From Planctomycetota bacterium (GTDB lineage Bacteria; Planctomycetota; SZUA-567; H5-PLA8): DNA of 64,000 nucleotides. The stretch covers positions 1 to 64,000 of the forward strand of contig JACQFI010000124.1 in the NCBI GenBank assembly GCA_016200135.1, given 5' to 3'. The notes under the pieces are model-generated. The model was not told where the DNA came from. It saw only the letters and a list, made by a program, of their open reading frames with translations, and ran no database searches. Of the stretch, positions 43,233 through 52,437 are shown piece after piece. Each line of letters starts with the position of its first letter. The first letter of the stretch is position 1. Position numbers and translations under genes: made by a program.

Positions 43233-44222
43233 ATGCCGATGGCTAAAGCTTGGCGCCACTACGGTCCGCGGCTCGAATACCACCTTACGTTATCGCACCA
43301 GCACGAGAACCCGCTGCCGGAGTTTCCCGCGCTGACGCATGTCCATTATGCCCACTGCGCGCCGACCCACGACCTCGCGCCGCACCAGCATCCAATCTAC
43401 GAACTCTGCTACATTCATTCCGGGCGCGGCGCATGGTGGGCCGAAAACCACGCCTATAAACTCAAACCCGGCGACCTCTACATCACCAAGCCCGGCGAAG
43501 TGCACGGCGGCAAGACCGATTCCGCCGATCCGCTGGTCTTGTATGTCTGCGGCATCGACCCCGGCGCGCTGCCGCTCGCGCGCATCCCCAAGCCTGCCTT
43601 GCCCGGTCCGGAGGGCGATGTCGGCCAGGCCTACCAGCAGACGCGCTCGCTCGACGACGACTTCCGCGCGCTCGACCTGCGCGTGATCCCCAACGCCCAG
43701 GGCATCGAGACGATCTACAAGCGCTTGCTCGCGGAACTCGACCAGCACCACGAACCCGGCACGCCCGGCCGCGCCTTGCGGCTGATGATGGTCCAGGCAA
43801 TGCTCGTGGAACTGCTCGTCTTCGTCGCGCGGCGCTACGCGGAACACCGCCGGACGATCGGACCGGCGCTGCCGGTTCCCGCTCCGGCGAACGCGCGTTT
43901 TCTGGAGGTCCAGGCCTGGGCGCGTTCGCGCTTGAGCGACCCGCCGGCGCTCGCGGACCTGGCAGACCGCGCGGGGCTATCGCCAGCGCACTTCGCGGTC
44001 CTGTTCAAGCAGGAGACCGGCGAGACGCCGCTGGAGTTCGTCACGCGAGCGCGGATCGAAGATGCGGCGCGGCTGCTGCGGGCGCGGCCAGACGCCGGCG
44101 TCACGTCCGTGGCGCTGGACCTGGGGTTCAGTTCGTCCCAGTACTTCAGCTTGGTTTTTAAGAAAGTGATGGGCTGCACGCCCAGCGAATGGCAGGAAGG
44201 GAAGGGCGGGGGCGCGGCATAA
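43233..44222 (+). CDS. AraC-family transcriptional regulator, copy 2
   Basis: 329 residues. The N-terminal cupin is clearer than in copy 1: HQHPIYELCYIHSGRG and LKPGDLYITKPGEVHGG. The C-terminal double HTH contains LADRAGLSPAHFAVLFKQ and VALDLGFSSSQYFSLVFKK. ATG 43233 and ATG 43239 are both possible; GGGGAAG precedes both. It probably controls the divergent PhyH gene. Confidence 0.9.
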   Translation: MPMAKAWRHYGPRLEYHLTLSHQHENPLPEFPALTHVHYAHCAPTHDLAPHQHPIYELCYIHSGRGAWWAENHAYKLKPGDLYITKPGEVHGGKTDSADPLVLYVCGIDPGALPLARIPKPALPGPEGDVGQAYQQTRSLDDDFRALDLRVIPNAQGIETIYKRLLAELDQHHEPGTPGRALRLMMVQAMLVELLVFVARRYAEHRRTIGPALPVPAPANARFLEVQAWARSRLSDPPALADLADRAGLSPAHFAVLFKQETGETPLEFVTRARIEDAARLLRARPDAGVTSVALDLGFSSSQYFSLVFKKVMGCTPSEWQEGKGGGAA

Positions 44223-44311
44223 ATGGAGCGACAGGTCCTCGAAGAAGAAGAGTGCGGCGTGTGACGTGGGAAGTCCCCACAACCTCCCCAGGTCTCAGGC
44301 TCGCGTCCGCG

Positions 44312-44590
44312 TCAGCCGCGGAAGGTATTCGCGCAGATCACGTCCAATTCGGGCTCGTAACGCACATCCAAGGCCGAGCCGTCGGGCAGGCGCTCGCGCC
44401 GGATGACGTAAATGGGCTGATGCAGCGGGCCGCGCACGTACATAAAGCGCTGCATCGAGCCGGAGCCGGCGATCGCAGGCGGGTCTTCCGCCACGATCTC
44501 CTGGTCTTCCGAAAGCTTGACCTCCGCCGGAGCCTGGGGATCGTCTCCAAAGCTGATGAACCGGGTCGCGAAGGTTGCAATCTTAACCAT
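44312..44590 (-). CDS. Small conserved-looking protein, unknown
   Basis: 92 residues, soluble, unrecognised. A strong AAGGAGG ribosome site 7 bases before the ATG and normal GC-rich codon use support expression. The sequence (MQRFMYVRGPLHQPIYVIRR) suggests a small beta-rich fold. It is followed by the convergent AraC gene and preceded by about 225 AT-rich bases in which I see no gene. Confidence 0.7.
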   Translation of the reverse strand: MVKIATFATRFISFGDDPQAPAEVKLSEDQEIVAEDPPAIAGSGSMQRFMYVRGPLHQPIYVIRRERLPDGSALDVRYEPELDVICANTFRG

Positions 44591-44816
44591 GGTGCCCCCT
44601 CCTTAGCCCCCCACCGTAGATATAGCAATTCGTTTGCCGACCTTTCCGTGATTTTCAGGTAAAATTTGGGTGATCGAATCTAATCATGTCTATAGATAGG
44701 TGTTAAAAGAGATTATATTCCCACATATTGTGCTTTTATGAACCTGTGCGTGTGTTCAATACGAAACAAATCAGTCCAGTGTTGCTGGAATTCGTCACAC
44801 TTTCCGCTCACTTCGG

Positions 44817-45740
44817 TCAGAATTTTGGCTCTTGGTCCTTCTCGGTCTTTTGAGCCTTATCGGTCTTTTCCGCGGCAGGCGTGTCGGGCTTGAGGGGCAC
44901 GATCGCTTTAACCTTCTCGGGTCTTTCGGCGGCCACGCCGTTCCAGTACATGTTCAGTTCCACGTTGCGCCGAAAGGCCGCGCTGTTGGCGTGGTTGGTC
45001 TTGAGATAGGTAAAGATCAGCAGCCCGAAGTCCTTGCCGATCTTCTGGCGCAGGAGCTGCTCCTCGTCGATCTCGTTGTTCTCGCGCCATTCTTTGTACT
45101 CGCGCAGGCGGATGAAGAGCGTCACCGCGGTTGCTTCCTTAAGGACTTCCTCGGCGAGTTTTCCTTCGGCGACGTCCTTGCGGGTGGTCTCGATCTTGGC
45201 GCCCGCGACGCCGATGTCCTCAAGGAACTCCTGGGACTCGCGCGCGATGTCGCCGCCCTTCTCGTCCAGGGCCAGGCCGATCAGCATCTCCACGGCCCGC
45301 GCGGCGTCCTTGACCTGCATCGCGGCCTGCACTTCGGGCGCGTGGTCGAAGCGCAGGACGAGCGCGCCGCGCAGCACTTCCATGGCGTAGTCGTGATCGA
45401 CATGCAGCCGCCGCTGGTGGGCCTGATATGCCCCGATGCGCTTGATGAGCGCGTCGAGTTCCTCGGGCAGAGCTTTCGTGGGATCGAGCTTGAAGATCTC
45501 CTGGTCGTTCAGACCCATGTGTTCGAGTTCTTCGCGGGCGGACGTGCGCAGGTCGTCCTCTTTCGCTCCGCGCAGCACTTGCGTCAGCAGCGTGAGCGCC
45601 TGTTTAAGATCGCCTTGTTCGGAGAGCACCTGCGCGCGGAGCAGTTCGTGCTCGCCGGGCGCTTCGGGTTCGGCAGCGGCCAGCGCGGCGGCCATAAGTG
45701 CTGCGGCGATCCCGCAGGACAGGTACGCGATGCGTTTCAC
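44817..45740 (-). CDS. Secreted helical-repeat protein beside the M16 protease
   Basis: 307 residues. Signal peptide (GIAAALMAAALAAA), then a TPR-like helical start (LLRAQVLSEQGDLKQALTLLTQVL) and mostly alpha-helical sequence. The tail is Lys/Glu/Thr low complexity. The gene starts 15 bases after the M16 stop, so both are one operon and the protein may assist the protease in the periplasm. No catalytic motif seen. Confidence 0.75.
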   Translation of the reverse strand: MKRIAYLSCGIAAALMAAALAAAEPEAPGEHELLRAQVLSEQGDLKQALTLLTQVLRGAKEDDLRTSAREELEHMGLNDQEIFKLDPTKALPEELDALIKRIGAYQAHQRRLHVDHDYAMEVLRGALVLRFDHAPEVQAAMQVKDAARAVEMLIGLALDEKGGDIARESQEFLEDIGVAGAKIETTRKDVAEGKLAEEVLKEATAVTLFIRLREYKEWRENNEIDEEQLLRQKIGKDFGLLIFTYLKTNHANSAAFRRNVELNMYWNGVAAERPEKVKAIVPLKPDTPAAEKTDKAQKTEKDQEPKF

Positions 45741-45755
45741 GGGCTGTGGACCTCT

Positions 45756-48659
45756 TTAAGGAGTCTTCTGTTCTTCCTTGGACTTCTCCGCCGGCGCGTC
45801 CGTCTTGGCATCGGTTTTGGTCTCCGGCGCCTTGCGCTTGGGCAGCGAGAGCACCTGCACGCGGCGTTCCTCGGTGATGTAGCGCTTGAGGACCTCGACG
45901 ATCTCTTCCTTGGTGTACCCCGTCATGCGCTCGATCACTTCCTTGACGTCGGAGAGCTTGGTGCCGCGGTAGTCCAGGTCGGCGAGGACGCCGTTCCAGT
46001 AACTGGGCTCCTTGAGCGTCGTCTCGAGTGCGTTCTTGAGCTGCTTGCGCACGGTCTCCATCTCCGCGTCCGTGGGACCGTCCTTGGCGAAGGTCTCGAC
46101 GAGTTCCCGCGTGAGCTTGGCCGCCTCCGCGGACTTGTCCGGATCGGCCTGGAAGTAGACGCCGAACACCCCCATGCCGCTGTAGCCTTGCGAAGGCCGC
46201 GCGAAGGCGCCGGGCGAGTACGCAAGCCCGCGCTTCTGGCGGATCTCTTCGTGCACGCGCGAGGAGAGGATGCGCGCGGCGATCTCGAGGATGCGGCGGT
46301 CCTTCACGTCCTTCCAGTCCGCGCCGCGCCAGCCGACGAAGACCACGCCGCGCGGCGTGATCGTGGGCACTTCCAGCAGGGCCTCGTGAGGACCGGCTTT
46401 GGCCGCCACCGTCCGCAGCGGGTCCAGGGCTGGGAGGGTGCGGCCACGCTTGGGCAGCGAGCCCAGATACTTGGCGGCGATGGCGAGCATCTTCTCGCGG
46501 TCCAGGTCACCCACGATGGACGCTTCGATCGGTCCGTTCGCGAGGGCCTGGTCCAGCCACGCCTGGCTCTTGGCCGTGTCGGCCTTTTCCAGTTCTTCCG
46601 GGGTCAGTTCGGCGAAGCGGATATCGCCGTTGCTGAGCAGCGCGGAGATCTTCAGCGAGAGCTGCGCCTCGGCGCTGGTCTTGATCATCTCGAGTTCCTG
46701 CACCTTCTCTTCTTTGAACTTCTTGACCGCGGGATCTTCCACACGCGGCTGGGTGAGGAGGAGATACGCGAGGCGGAAGCCGTCTTCGAGGTCCTTGGGT
46801 GAGCCGCTCACGTGAAGGCTGAAGGTATCCTGCGCGCTGCCGCCGCCGACGGCGATCTGCTTGCCGGTCATCAGGTCGCGCACGGTGGTCGAGTCGAGCT
46901 TGAGGGTCGCGGGCTTGCCCAGGGCCAGGCTCGCCACGTCCGTGATGCCGCGGTTCTCGGCGGTCTCCTGAATCTCGCCGCCGGCAACCGTAATTCCGGA
47001 GAAGACCTGGTCCTTCTTGAAGTCCATCTGGCGCAGATGCACGCGCACGCCGTTCTCGAAGGTGACGGTGAGGATCTTTAGATCGGGCTCCTCTTCCTGT
47101 TCCACGACCTTGCCTGGTTCGGGATCGCGGTCGAGCAGGCTCTTGGGGCGGTCCTTCGCCGTGAGCGCCTTGACCTCGGACGCTTCCACTTTCTTGGCGA
47201 GCTCAACCAGTTCCTCTTGCTTGGGGATCTTCAGGTCGAGCTTCTCGGGCATGGTGACCAGCAGCAGCCGGGATTGCGGATCGAAGCTCTTCACGAAGCT
47301 CTCGTGGACTTCCTTGAGCGTGATCGACGGCAGCAGGGCCTCGACGAGTTCCAACCGCTGCGCCTCCGCCATGGGCTTGCGGCCCTGGGAGACCGCGTTG
47401 TTCATGCGCGAGAGGAACGCGCGCGCGTCCCAGGTGCCCTCCGTCTTGGCCGCCTGGCGCGCGCCCTCCAGCGTCTCCTTGATCGCGTCGTCGAACTCCT
47501 GCTCAAGGAAGCCGTGGTCGCGCGCGCGTTTGATCTCGGTGAGCAGCGACGTCATCATCGCCTGCCATTGATCGGGCTTGCCGCTCACGGAGCCATCGAC
47601 GTAGGTGCAGACGTTGAGGAATGGCTGCACGCTCACGCTGCCGCCCTGGAACGGCGCTTGGCCCTTCTGGACCAGTTCGCCGAGCCTGCGGTTGACGATC
47701 CAGCAGCCCAACTGGTCCACCATCCGTTCGCGCATGTCGCCTACGGTGACTTCCTTCTTCAGCGGCCCCACGCGAATCGCGCTGACTTCGGTCTCGGTGA
47801 GTTCCGGATCGGTGATCACCGCCGCGCGCATCTCCGTGTAGGCCTTGATGCCCGGATCGGCGTCGGGCGCCGGTTTCTCCACGGGCTTCCAGCCTTCGAA
47901 CTGGCCTACCAGGAGCTTCTCGACGACGGCCGGGTCGCAGTCGCCCACGACCATGAGCGTCGCGAGGTCGGGGCGGTACCACTTCGCGTAGTAGGTCTTA
48001 AACAGGTCCGGCGGCGCCTTGGCGATGATCTCTTCCTTGCCGATGGGCATGCGTTCGGCAAAGCGCGAGTCCGGGGCGAGGATGGGGAAGAGCTTGTCCG
48101 TGATGCGCTGCTGCGCGCCCTTGCGCGCGCGGGACTCTTCGAGCACCACCGCGCGCTCGCGCTCGATCTCTTCGGTGGGCAGCGCGAGGCGGTAGCCCAC
48201 GTCGGACATGAAGACGAGGCCCTTGGCGATGGTCTCTTCTTTGGTGTCCGGCAAGGAGATCTGGTAGGTGGTCTGGTCGAAACTGGTGAAGGCGTTCTGG
48301 TGCTGGCCGAAGCGCAGCCCAATGGACTCGAAGTACTTCACCAGCGTGCCGGGCGGGAAGTTAGCCGAGCCGTTGAAGGCCATGTGTTCCAGGAAGTGCG
48401 CCAGGCCGCGCTGGCTGTCTTCCTCGTTGATCGAGCCGCTGCCGATGTGCAGCCAGAAGCCGATCTTGCCCGGCGGCCGGTCGTGTTTGCGGATCCAGTA
48501 CTTCATGCCGTTCGGCAGCGTGCCCATCTTGAGGTTCGGGTCGATGGGCAGTTCGGCCTTCAGGTCCAGCGGCTTCTCGGCCGCGCGCGCGGAAAGGACC
48601 ACGGCGAAGGCCGCAAAAAGGACCGCCAGTACCGGCAGGAAACGGTGTCGGACGTTCAC
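45756..48659 (-). CDS. M16 family zinc metallopeptidase, two-domain (PqqL-like)
   Basis: 967 residues, the length of pitrilysin/PqqL-type fused M16 proteases. A signal peptide (LAVLFAAFAVVLSARA) places it in the periplasm. The inverted zinc motif H88-F-L-E91-H92 is in LAHFLEHMAF, with the downstream Glu in EIERERAVVLEESR. The second half (from about 530) is the inactive partner lobe, without HxxEH, and has a PqqL/MPP-like REEIRQKRGLAYS segment. It probably degrades peptides. The low-complexity end (KTDAKTDAPAEKSKEEQKTP) resembles the tail of its downstream neighbour. Confidence 0.92.
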   Translation of the reverse strand: MNVRHRFLPVLAVLFAAFAVVLSARAAEKPLDLKAELPIDPNLKMGTLPNGMKYWIRKHDRPPGKIGFWLHIGSGSINEEDSQRGLAHFLEHMAFNGSANFPPGTLVKYFESIGLRFGQHQNAFTSFDQTTYQISLPDTKEETIAKGLVFMSDVGYRLALPTEEIERERAVVLEESRARKGAQQRITDKLFPILAPDSRFAERMPIGKEEIIAKAPPDLFKTYYAKWYRPDLATLMVVGDCDPAVVEKLLVGQFEGWKPVEKPAPDADPGIKAYTEMRAAVITDPELTETEVSAIRVGPLKKEVTVGDMRERMVDQLGCWIVNRRLGELVQKGQAPFQGGSVSVQPFLNVCTYVDGSVSGKPDQWQAMMTSLLTEIKRARDHGFLEQEFDDAIKETLEGARQAAKTEGTWDARAFLSRMNNAVSQGRKPMAEAQRLELVEALLPSITLKEVHESFVKSFDPQSRLLLVTMPEKLDLKIPKQEELVELAKKVEASEVKALTAKDRPKSLLDRDPEPGKVVEQEEEPDLKILTVTFENGVRVHLRQMDFKKDQVFSGITVAGGEIQETAENRGITDVASLALGKPATLKLDSTTVRDLMTGKQIAVGGGSAQDTFSLHVSGSPKDLEDGFRLAYLLLTQPRVEDPAVKKFKEEKVQELEMIKTSAEAQLSLKISALLSNGDIRFAELTPEELEKADTAKSQAWLDQALANGPIEASIVGDLDREKMLAIAAKYLGSLPKRGRTLPALDPLRTVAAKAGPHEALLEVPTITPRGVVFVGWRGADWKDVKDRRILEIAARILSSRVHEEIRQKRGLAYSPGAFARPSQGYSGMGVFGVYFQADPDKSAEAAKLTRELVETFAKDGPTDAEMETVRKQLKNALETTLKEPSYWNGVLADLDYRGTKLSDVKEVIERMTGYTKEEIVEVLKRYITEERRVQVLSLPKRKAPETKTDAKTDAPAEKSKEEQKTP

Positions 48660-48826
48660 GCGAAGCTCCTTTATTGTAATAAAGGCAGTAAAGGGAACGG
48701 AAGGACATTCGGCCTTAGGTCAGACGATAGATTAACGGAAAGAAGCGAAAAGTTTTGGCATTTTTGACCCACGCTCGCCGGCCGCCGCAAGACCGCTCTT
48801 CTATGAATGCCTGACAGAAAAGGATG

Positions 48827-48900
48827 AACCGCCATGACGCCAAAACGCCAAGAACGGATTCAATAGATGAATTATTAAGCCTTGGCGCACTTGGCGGTTT
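48827..48900. repeat. CGCCAAG-type inverted repeat element B
   Basis: Left arm 48827-48852 holds three CGCCA-type units; right arm 48881-48900 pairs with part of it (CTTGGCGCACTTGGCGGTTT). The loop is AT-rich. It lies in the gap between the M16 gene and the 48914 gene, and its short T-rich ends could also terminate transcription. Confidence 0.65.
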
Positions 48901-48913
48901 ATTTTTAGGCGTT

Positions 48914-49585
48914 CTACGTGTGTGCGTCGCCTTGCGCTTGCGGCGCATGCAAAACGGTGCGCGCCCAAGCCCACCAGCGGAGCAAAAGAAAGAACCCGGC
49001 TACGGCCTGCATTCCGCCAAAGGTCAGCAGCATCAGGCTCACGGTGGTCATCCCGCGCCAAGGCAGCAGAAAAATGTAGGCGGGGACGGTGCAGTAGCTC
49101 GCGGCGAGCAAGGTGGATTCAATCAGATGAACCCGCGCGAAGGCCCACAAATAAGCAAGCGCCCAGAGGCCGAAGCCCCCCAACACAAGGTAGAACCCCC
49201 AATTCCCGAAACTGGAACGAGGCAGGAGCGCGACAACCGCGTAACCGCCCAGCCAGGTGAAGTATGAGGCCCGGTTCAAAAAGTTTTCTGTCCGAAAATA
49301 GCTATGGACGATCGGCGCGGCCTCCGGCGGCAGCGGAGCCATGTTCGGATGTGTTCCTTGCGCCTGGGCCGCGCGGCCCACCCGTCCCGTAACGAATCCC
49401 CTCAATGCGTACGCACCAATAAGGAAGAGGTAGCCGAGGTTTCCGCCGCCCATGGCGGGGTTGAACCAGAGATATACGCCTTCACCGGCAAAAACGACGC
49501 CCCAGACCAAGTATCCGATGCCTTGAAACGCGAGACTGCGTTTAAGAAAAACGCGAGCCTGGTCCTGGAGTTCCGTTTCCAGCAT
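48914..49585 (-). CDS. Multi-pass membrane protein, unknown
   Basis: About 223 residues with roughly six membrane segments (GIGYLVWGVVFAGEGVYLW, YFTWLGGYAVVALL, WGFYLVLGGFGLWALAYLWAF and others) and short loops. I recognise no family. The start is uncertain: ATG 49585 fits the first segment, ATG 49639 adds 18 polar residues; neither has a good ribosome site. It follows the Ser/Thr kinase gene and may be in its transcript. Confidence 0.65.
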   Translation of the reverse strand: MLETELQDQARVFLKRSLAFQGIGYLVWGVVFAGEGVYLWFNPAMGGGNLGYLFLIGAYALRGFVTGRVGRAAQAQGTHPNMAPLPPEAAPIVHSYFRTENFLNRASYFTWLGGYAVVALLPRSSFGNWGFYLVLGGFGLWALAYLWAFARVHLIESTLLAASYCTVPAYIFLLPWRGMTTVSLMLLTFGGMQAVAGFFLLLRWWAWARTVLHAPQAQGDAHT

Positions 49586-49684
49586 AGGGATGGGATCCGA
49601 GAAAGCCGCCGCGTGCCGCGAAGAGCGTCCACGCTTCATATCCGAGCAATGCGCTGGAGCAACCGCCTGCGCAGGAAGGCCGGA

Positions 49685-52177
49685 TCAGCGGCCCGTGACC
49701 CTGCGCAGCAGCAGCGCCGCGCGTTCGCTCTCGATCCGCGCCGCTTTGCCGAAGATCAGCTCGTGCCAGGTCTCGCCGATCAGGATCTTCAGCAGCGGGG
49801 TCTCCACGGCGGGGTCCTCGGTAAAAAAGATCGCGCGGACCTCGGGCAGGTCTAGAAAGATGCAATGTGTGCTCTCTTTCTTGAGATCCGCGATCGCCGT
49901 CTGCTGGAGGCGTTCGAGTTCGCGCGCCGCTTTGACGCGCTGCTCGTCAACGGACTCTTTGCCGACCAAGCGCTTGAAAAAGGTAGAGCCGCGCTTGGAG
50001 GGATTGCTCAACTCGGCCGCGGGCGTTCCGGTCACCGGGTCCACCTCGCCCACGCGCGTGATCCACAGGTGCTCCGGCGTCAGGACGCAATAGGAGAAGA
50101 AAAGATCGTGTTGCGAGCGGTAGAAACAGCGGAAGGACTGCTGGGTGGCCGTGTTGGGGATCGTGGCGATGCGGCTCGCGCGTTTGCGTCCGTTGGCCGC
50201 TACGGCCTGCAGCTCTTGCAGCCGGTCCTGCACCATCCGCACGCCCATGGACGTTGTGTCGCCTTCCTGGCGTGAGAGTTCAATGAAACGCTTGAAGAGG
50301 ATCGTCGCGCGTGCGCGGTCCGGCCCGTCGTAATCCGGGTGGTCGTACACGCGGGCGAGCGCGCGGTAGCCGGCGGGTTCGTCCACGTTCGCCTTGATGT
50401 GCCGCTCCAGCAGCGCGATGGCCTTGGTGAAGAGCTTCGCGGAACAGTACGCTTCGGATTGTTCTTCGAGCAGCGAGATCCCGCGGCGGTTGCTCGTGCG
50501 CGCGAGCTGTTCGACCACCGCGAGCACGCAGCCCAGGTCGCGCGTCCAGTTTGTGCAGAGCGGGCAGTCGCCAAGGTTGCCGACCATCGTGTCCTTGCCG
50601 GGCAGGGGCTCGGCGGCAAGGCCCTCAGAGTATTCGCAGTGGCCTTTCGAGACGTCGTAGCCCCACAGGTTCTGGGCGTTCTTCACGAAATACGTCTGCC
50701 GCGTGGACTTCATTCGTTCCACTTCGCGGTGCGCGCCGATGCTCGCCGCGGTGTCCTCGACTATCGTCGCCTGCATATTCGAGTTCGAGGGCCTGCGCTG
50801 GGGTTCCGAGACCACGCGCGGTGGAATCGCGGGCGTCTGGGCTTGGGCCGGCAGGCGCGCGCTGGGCGGAGGTTCTTCGATGATGGTCTGCAGCATGTCA
50901 CGATTTGAAAGCGGCCGCGGCGTTCCCACGGGCGGCATAGCCTGGATAGCCGGCAGGCCTACTGGGGAAGAGCGACTCGCAGCGGCGGTGGCCGGATTTG
51001 GCAGCACCTTGGTCGAGCCCGGGCGCGGAAGCATCGAACTCACGTGCCGGCTAGGGATCGCGGGCGTCTCCGTCAAGGACTGCACTTGTCCCGAAGGTCT
51101 CGGGGGTAACGCGGGTTTGGGCTTCGGTGGCGGCGGGACGACCGGCGCCGGCGGCAGCACGATCTCGAGTTCGCTTGGCCGCGGCGCGGGCCGCGCGACG
51201 GTCGGCGCACTCATGGATACCGGGGCGCGCACTTCCCCCAGCGCGGGAAGGATCTCGTCCAGCACGTCCTGCGCGGGATTACGGCTTGCGGGAGGCGGAA
51301 GGGGCGCCGAGCTGCGTTCTTTGGAGAGCCGCACGCGTTCGGCCAGCGAGACTTCCGCCGCCGCGCTGTTGCAGACGGCCTGCGAGAGGTCCTTGAGCAG
51401 GTCCGTGGGCTTCTGGTAGCGCGCCGCGGGATCTTTGGCCAGCAGTTTCAGGCAGATCTGCTGAAGCTGCGCCGGGACCGGCCCGAGCGGCGAGACCACC
51501 GGCGGCGGCGCATCGTACACGTGCTTGTAGATGACCTGCGCGATCTCGACCGCCTGGAACGGCGGGTGGCCCGCGAGGCACTCGTAGAAGATGCAGCCAA
51601 GGGAGTAGAGGTCCGAGCGGATATCGACGGGCTTGCTCAGGGCCTGCTCCGGCGAGATGTACGTCGGTGTGCCGACGATCTGGCCTTCCATGGTGAGCTT
51701 GCTGTCGGTCTCTTTGGGCTTGGCGAGGCCGAAGTCCATTACTTTCAGCACGCCGGAGCGCGTGAGCATAATGTTGGCGGGCTTGATGTCGCGGTGGACG
51801 ATCTCGTGGTGCGCGGCCGTGTCGAGGGCCTTCGCCACCGAGCGCACGATCTCGAGGGTCTCGTCGAACGTGAACGCGGGCCCCTGCTTGAGCAGTTTTG
51901 CGAGGTCCTGCCCGTCGATGTACTCCATGGTGTAGTAGGGATTGCCTTCGTAGTCGCCGATGGAATAGATCTGGATGATGTTGGGATGGACGAGCCGCGC
52001 CGAGGCGCGCGCTTCGCGGAAGAAGCGCTGCTTGTTCACGTCGCCGCCAAAGATCTGCGGGGTAAGAAACTTGAGCGCGACCTCGCGGTCCAGCGACTCC
52101 TGGTGCGCCAGAAAGACGACGCCCATGCCGCCTTCGCCGAGCTTCTTCTTGAGGATGAATTCGCCTACTTTATCCAT
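49685..52177 (-). CDS. Ser/Thr protein kinase (Hanks type) with large C-terminal region
   Basis: 830 residues. Kinase domain at about 6-270: GEGGMG (14-19), Lys36 in VALKF, HRDIKPAN (128-135), DFG (148-150) and SPE for APE. Residues about 290-440 are Pro-rich and disordered. Residues 470-830 are unrecognised: a cysteine-bearing segment (GDCPLCTNW), TPR-like helices (KAIALLERHIKAN, ARATILFKRF), then a beta-rich end. No membrane helix is apparent, unlike many PknB-type kinases. ATG 52177 is used; an in-frame GTG lies 12 bases upstream. Targets are unknown. Confidence 0.88.
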   Translation of the reverse strand: MDKVGEFILKKKLGEGGMGVVFLAHQESLDREVALKFLTPQIFGGDVNKQRFFREARASARLVHPNIIQIYSIGDYEGNPYYTMEYIDGQDLAKLLKQGPAFTFDETLEIVRSVAKALDTAAHHEIVHRDIKPANIMLTRSGVLKVMDFGLAKPKETDSKLTMEGQIVGTPTYISPEQALSKPVDIRSDLYSLGCIFYECLAGHPPFQAVEIAQVIYKHVYDAPPPVVSPLGPVPAQLQQICLKLLAKDPAARYQKPTDLLKDLSQAVCNSAAAEVSLAERVRLSKERSSAPLPPPASRNPAQDVLDEILPALGEVRAPVSMSAPTVARPAPRPSELEIVLPPAPVVPPPPKPKPALPPRPSGQVQSLTETPAIPSRHVSSMLPRPGSTKVLPNPATAAASRSSPVGLPAIQAMPPVGTPRPLSNRDMLQTIIEEPPPSARLPAQAQTPAIPPRVVSEPQRRPSNSNMQATIVEDTAASIGAHREVERMKSTRQTYFVKNAQNLWGYDVSKGHCEYSEGLAAEPLPGKDTMVGNLGDCPLCTNWTRDLGCVLAVVEQLARTSNRRGISLLEEQSEAYCSAKLFTKAIALLERHIKANVDEPAGYRALARVYDHPDYDGPDRARATILFKRFIELSRQEGDTTSMGVRMVQDRLQELQAVAANGRKRASRIATIPNTATQQSFRCFYRSQHDLFFSYCVLTPEHLWITRVGEVDPVTGTPAAELSNPSKRGSTFFKRLVGKESVDEQRVKAARELERLQQTAIADLKKESTHCIFLDLPEVRAIFFTEDPAVETPLLKILIGETWHELIFGKAARIESERAALLLRRVTGR

Positions 52178-52437
52178 ACCGCAAAGCACCCGAATATCGA
52201 AACCGATGGTTCATACCCAACTATACGATGGATGAAAACGCTCTGGACTGAACGATCAATGGTTGAAAGCGATAACATCCTAGCGGATTAGGCACAGCAG
52301 GGAAAGAGGTTGTATTTCTTATTTTGGAAAATTTGCAGTCCTGAAACTCGGCAATGAGCACTATGTGCTGCCGATATCCACACCACGTGCGAAGTACCGC
52401 CATTGCCGCACAAGCCCTTTTCGGATATGAAGTAGGC

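Noticed and set aside
44832..46802. Plus-strand 656-codon open frame
   Set aside because: Antisense to the M16 protease and its partner, both of which have clear motifs; this is a shadow.
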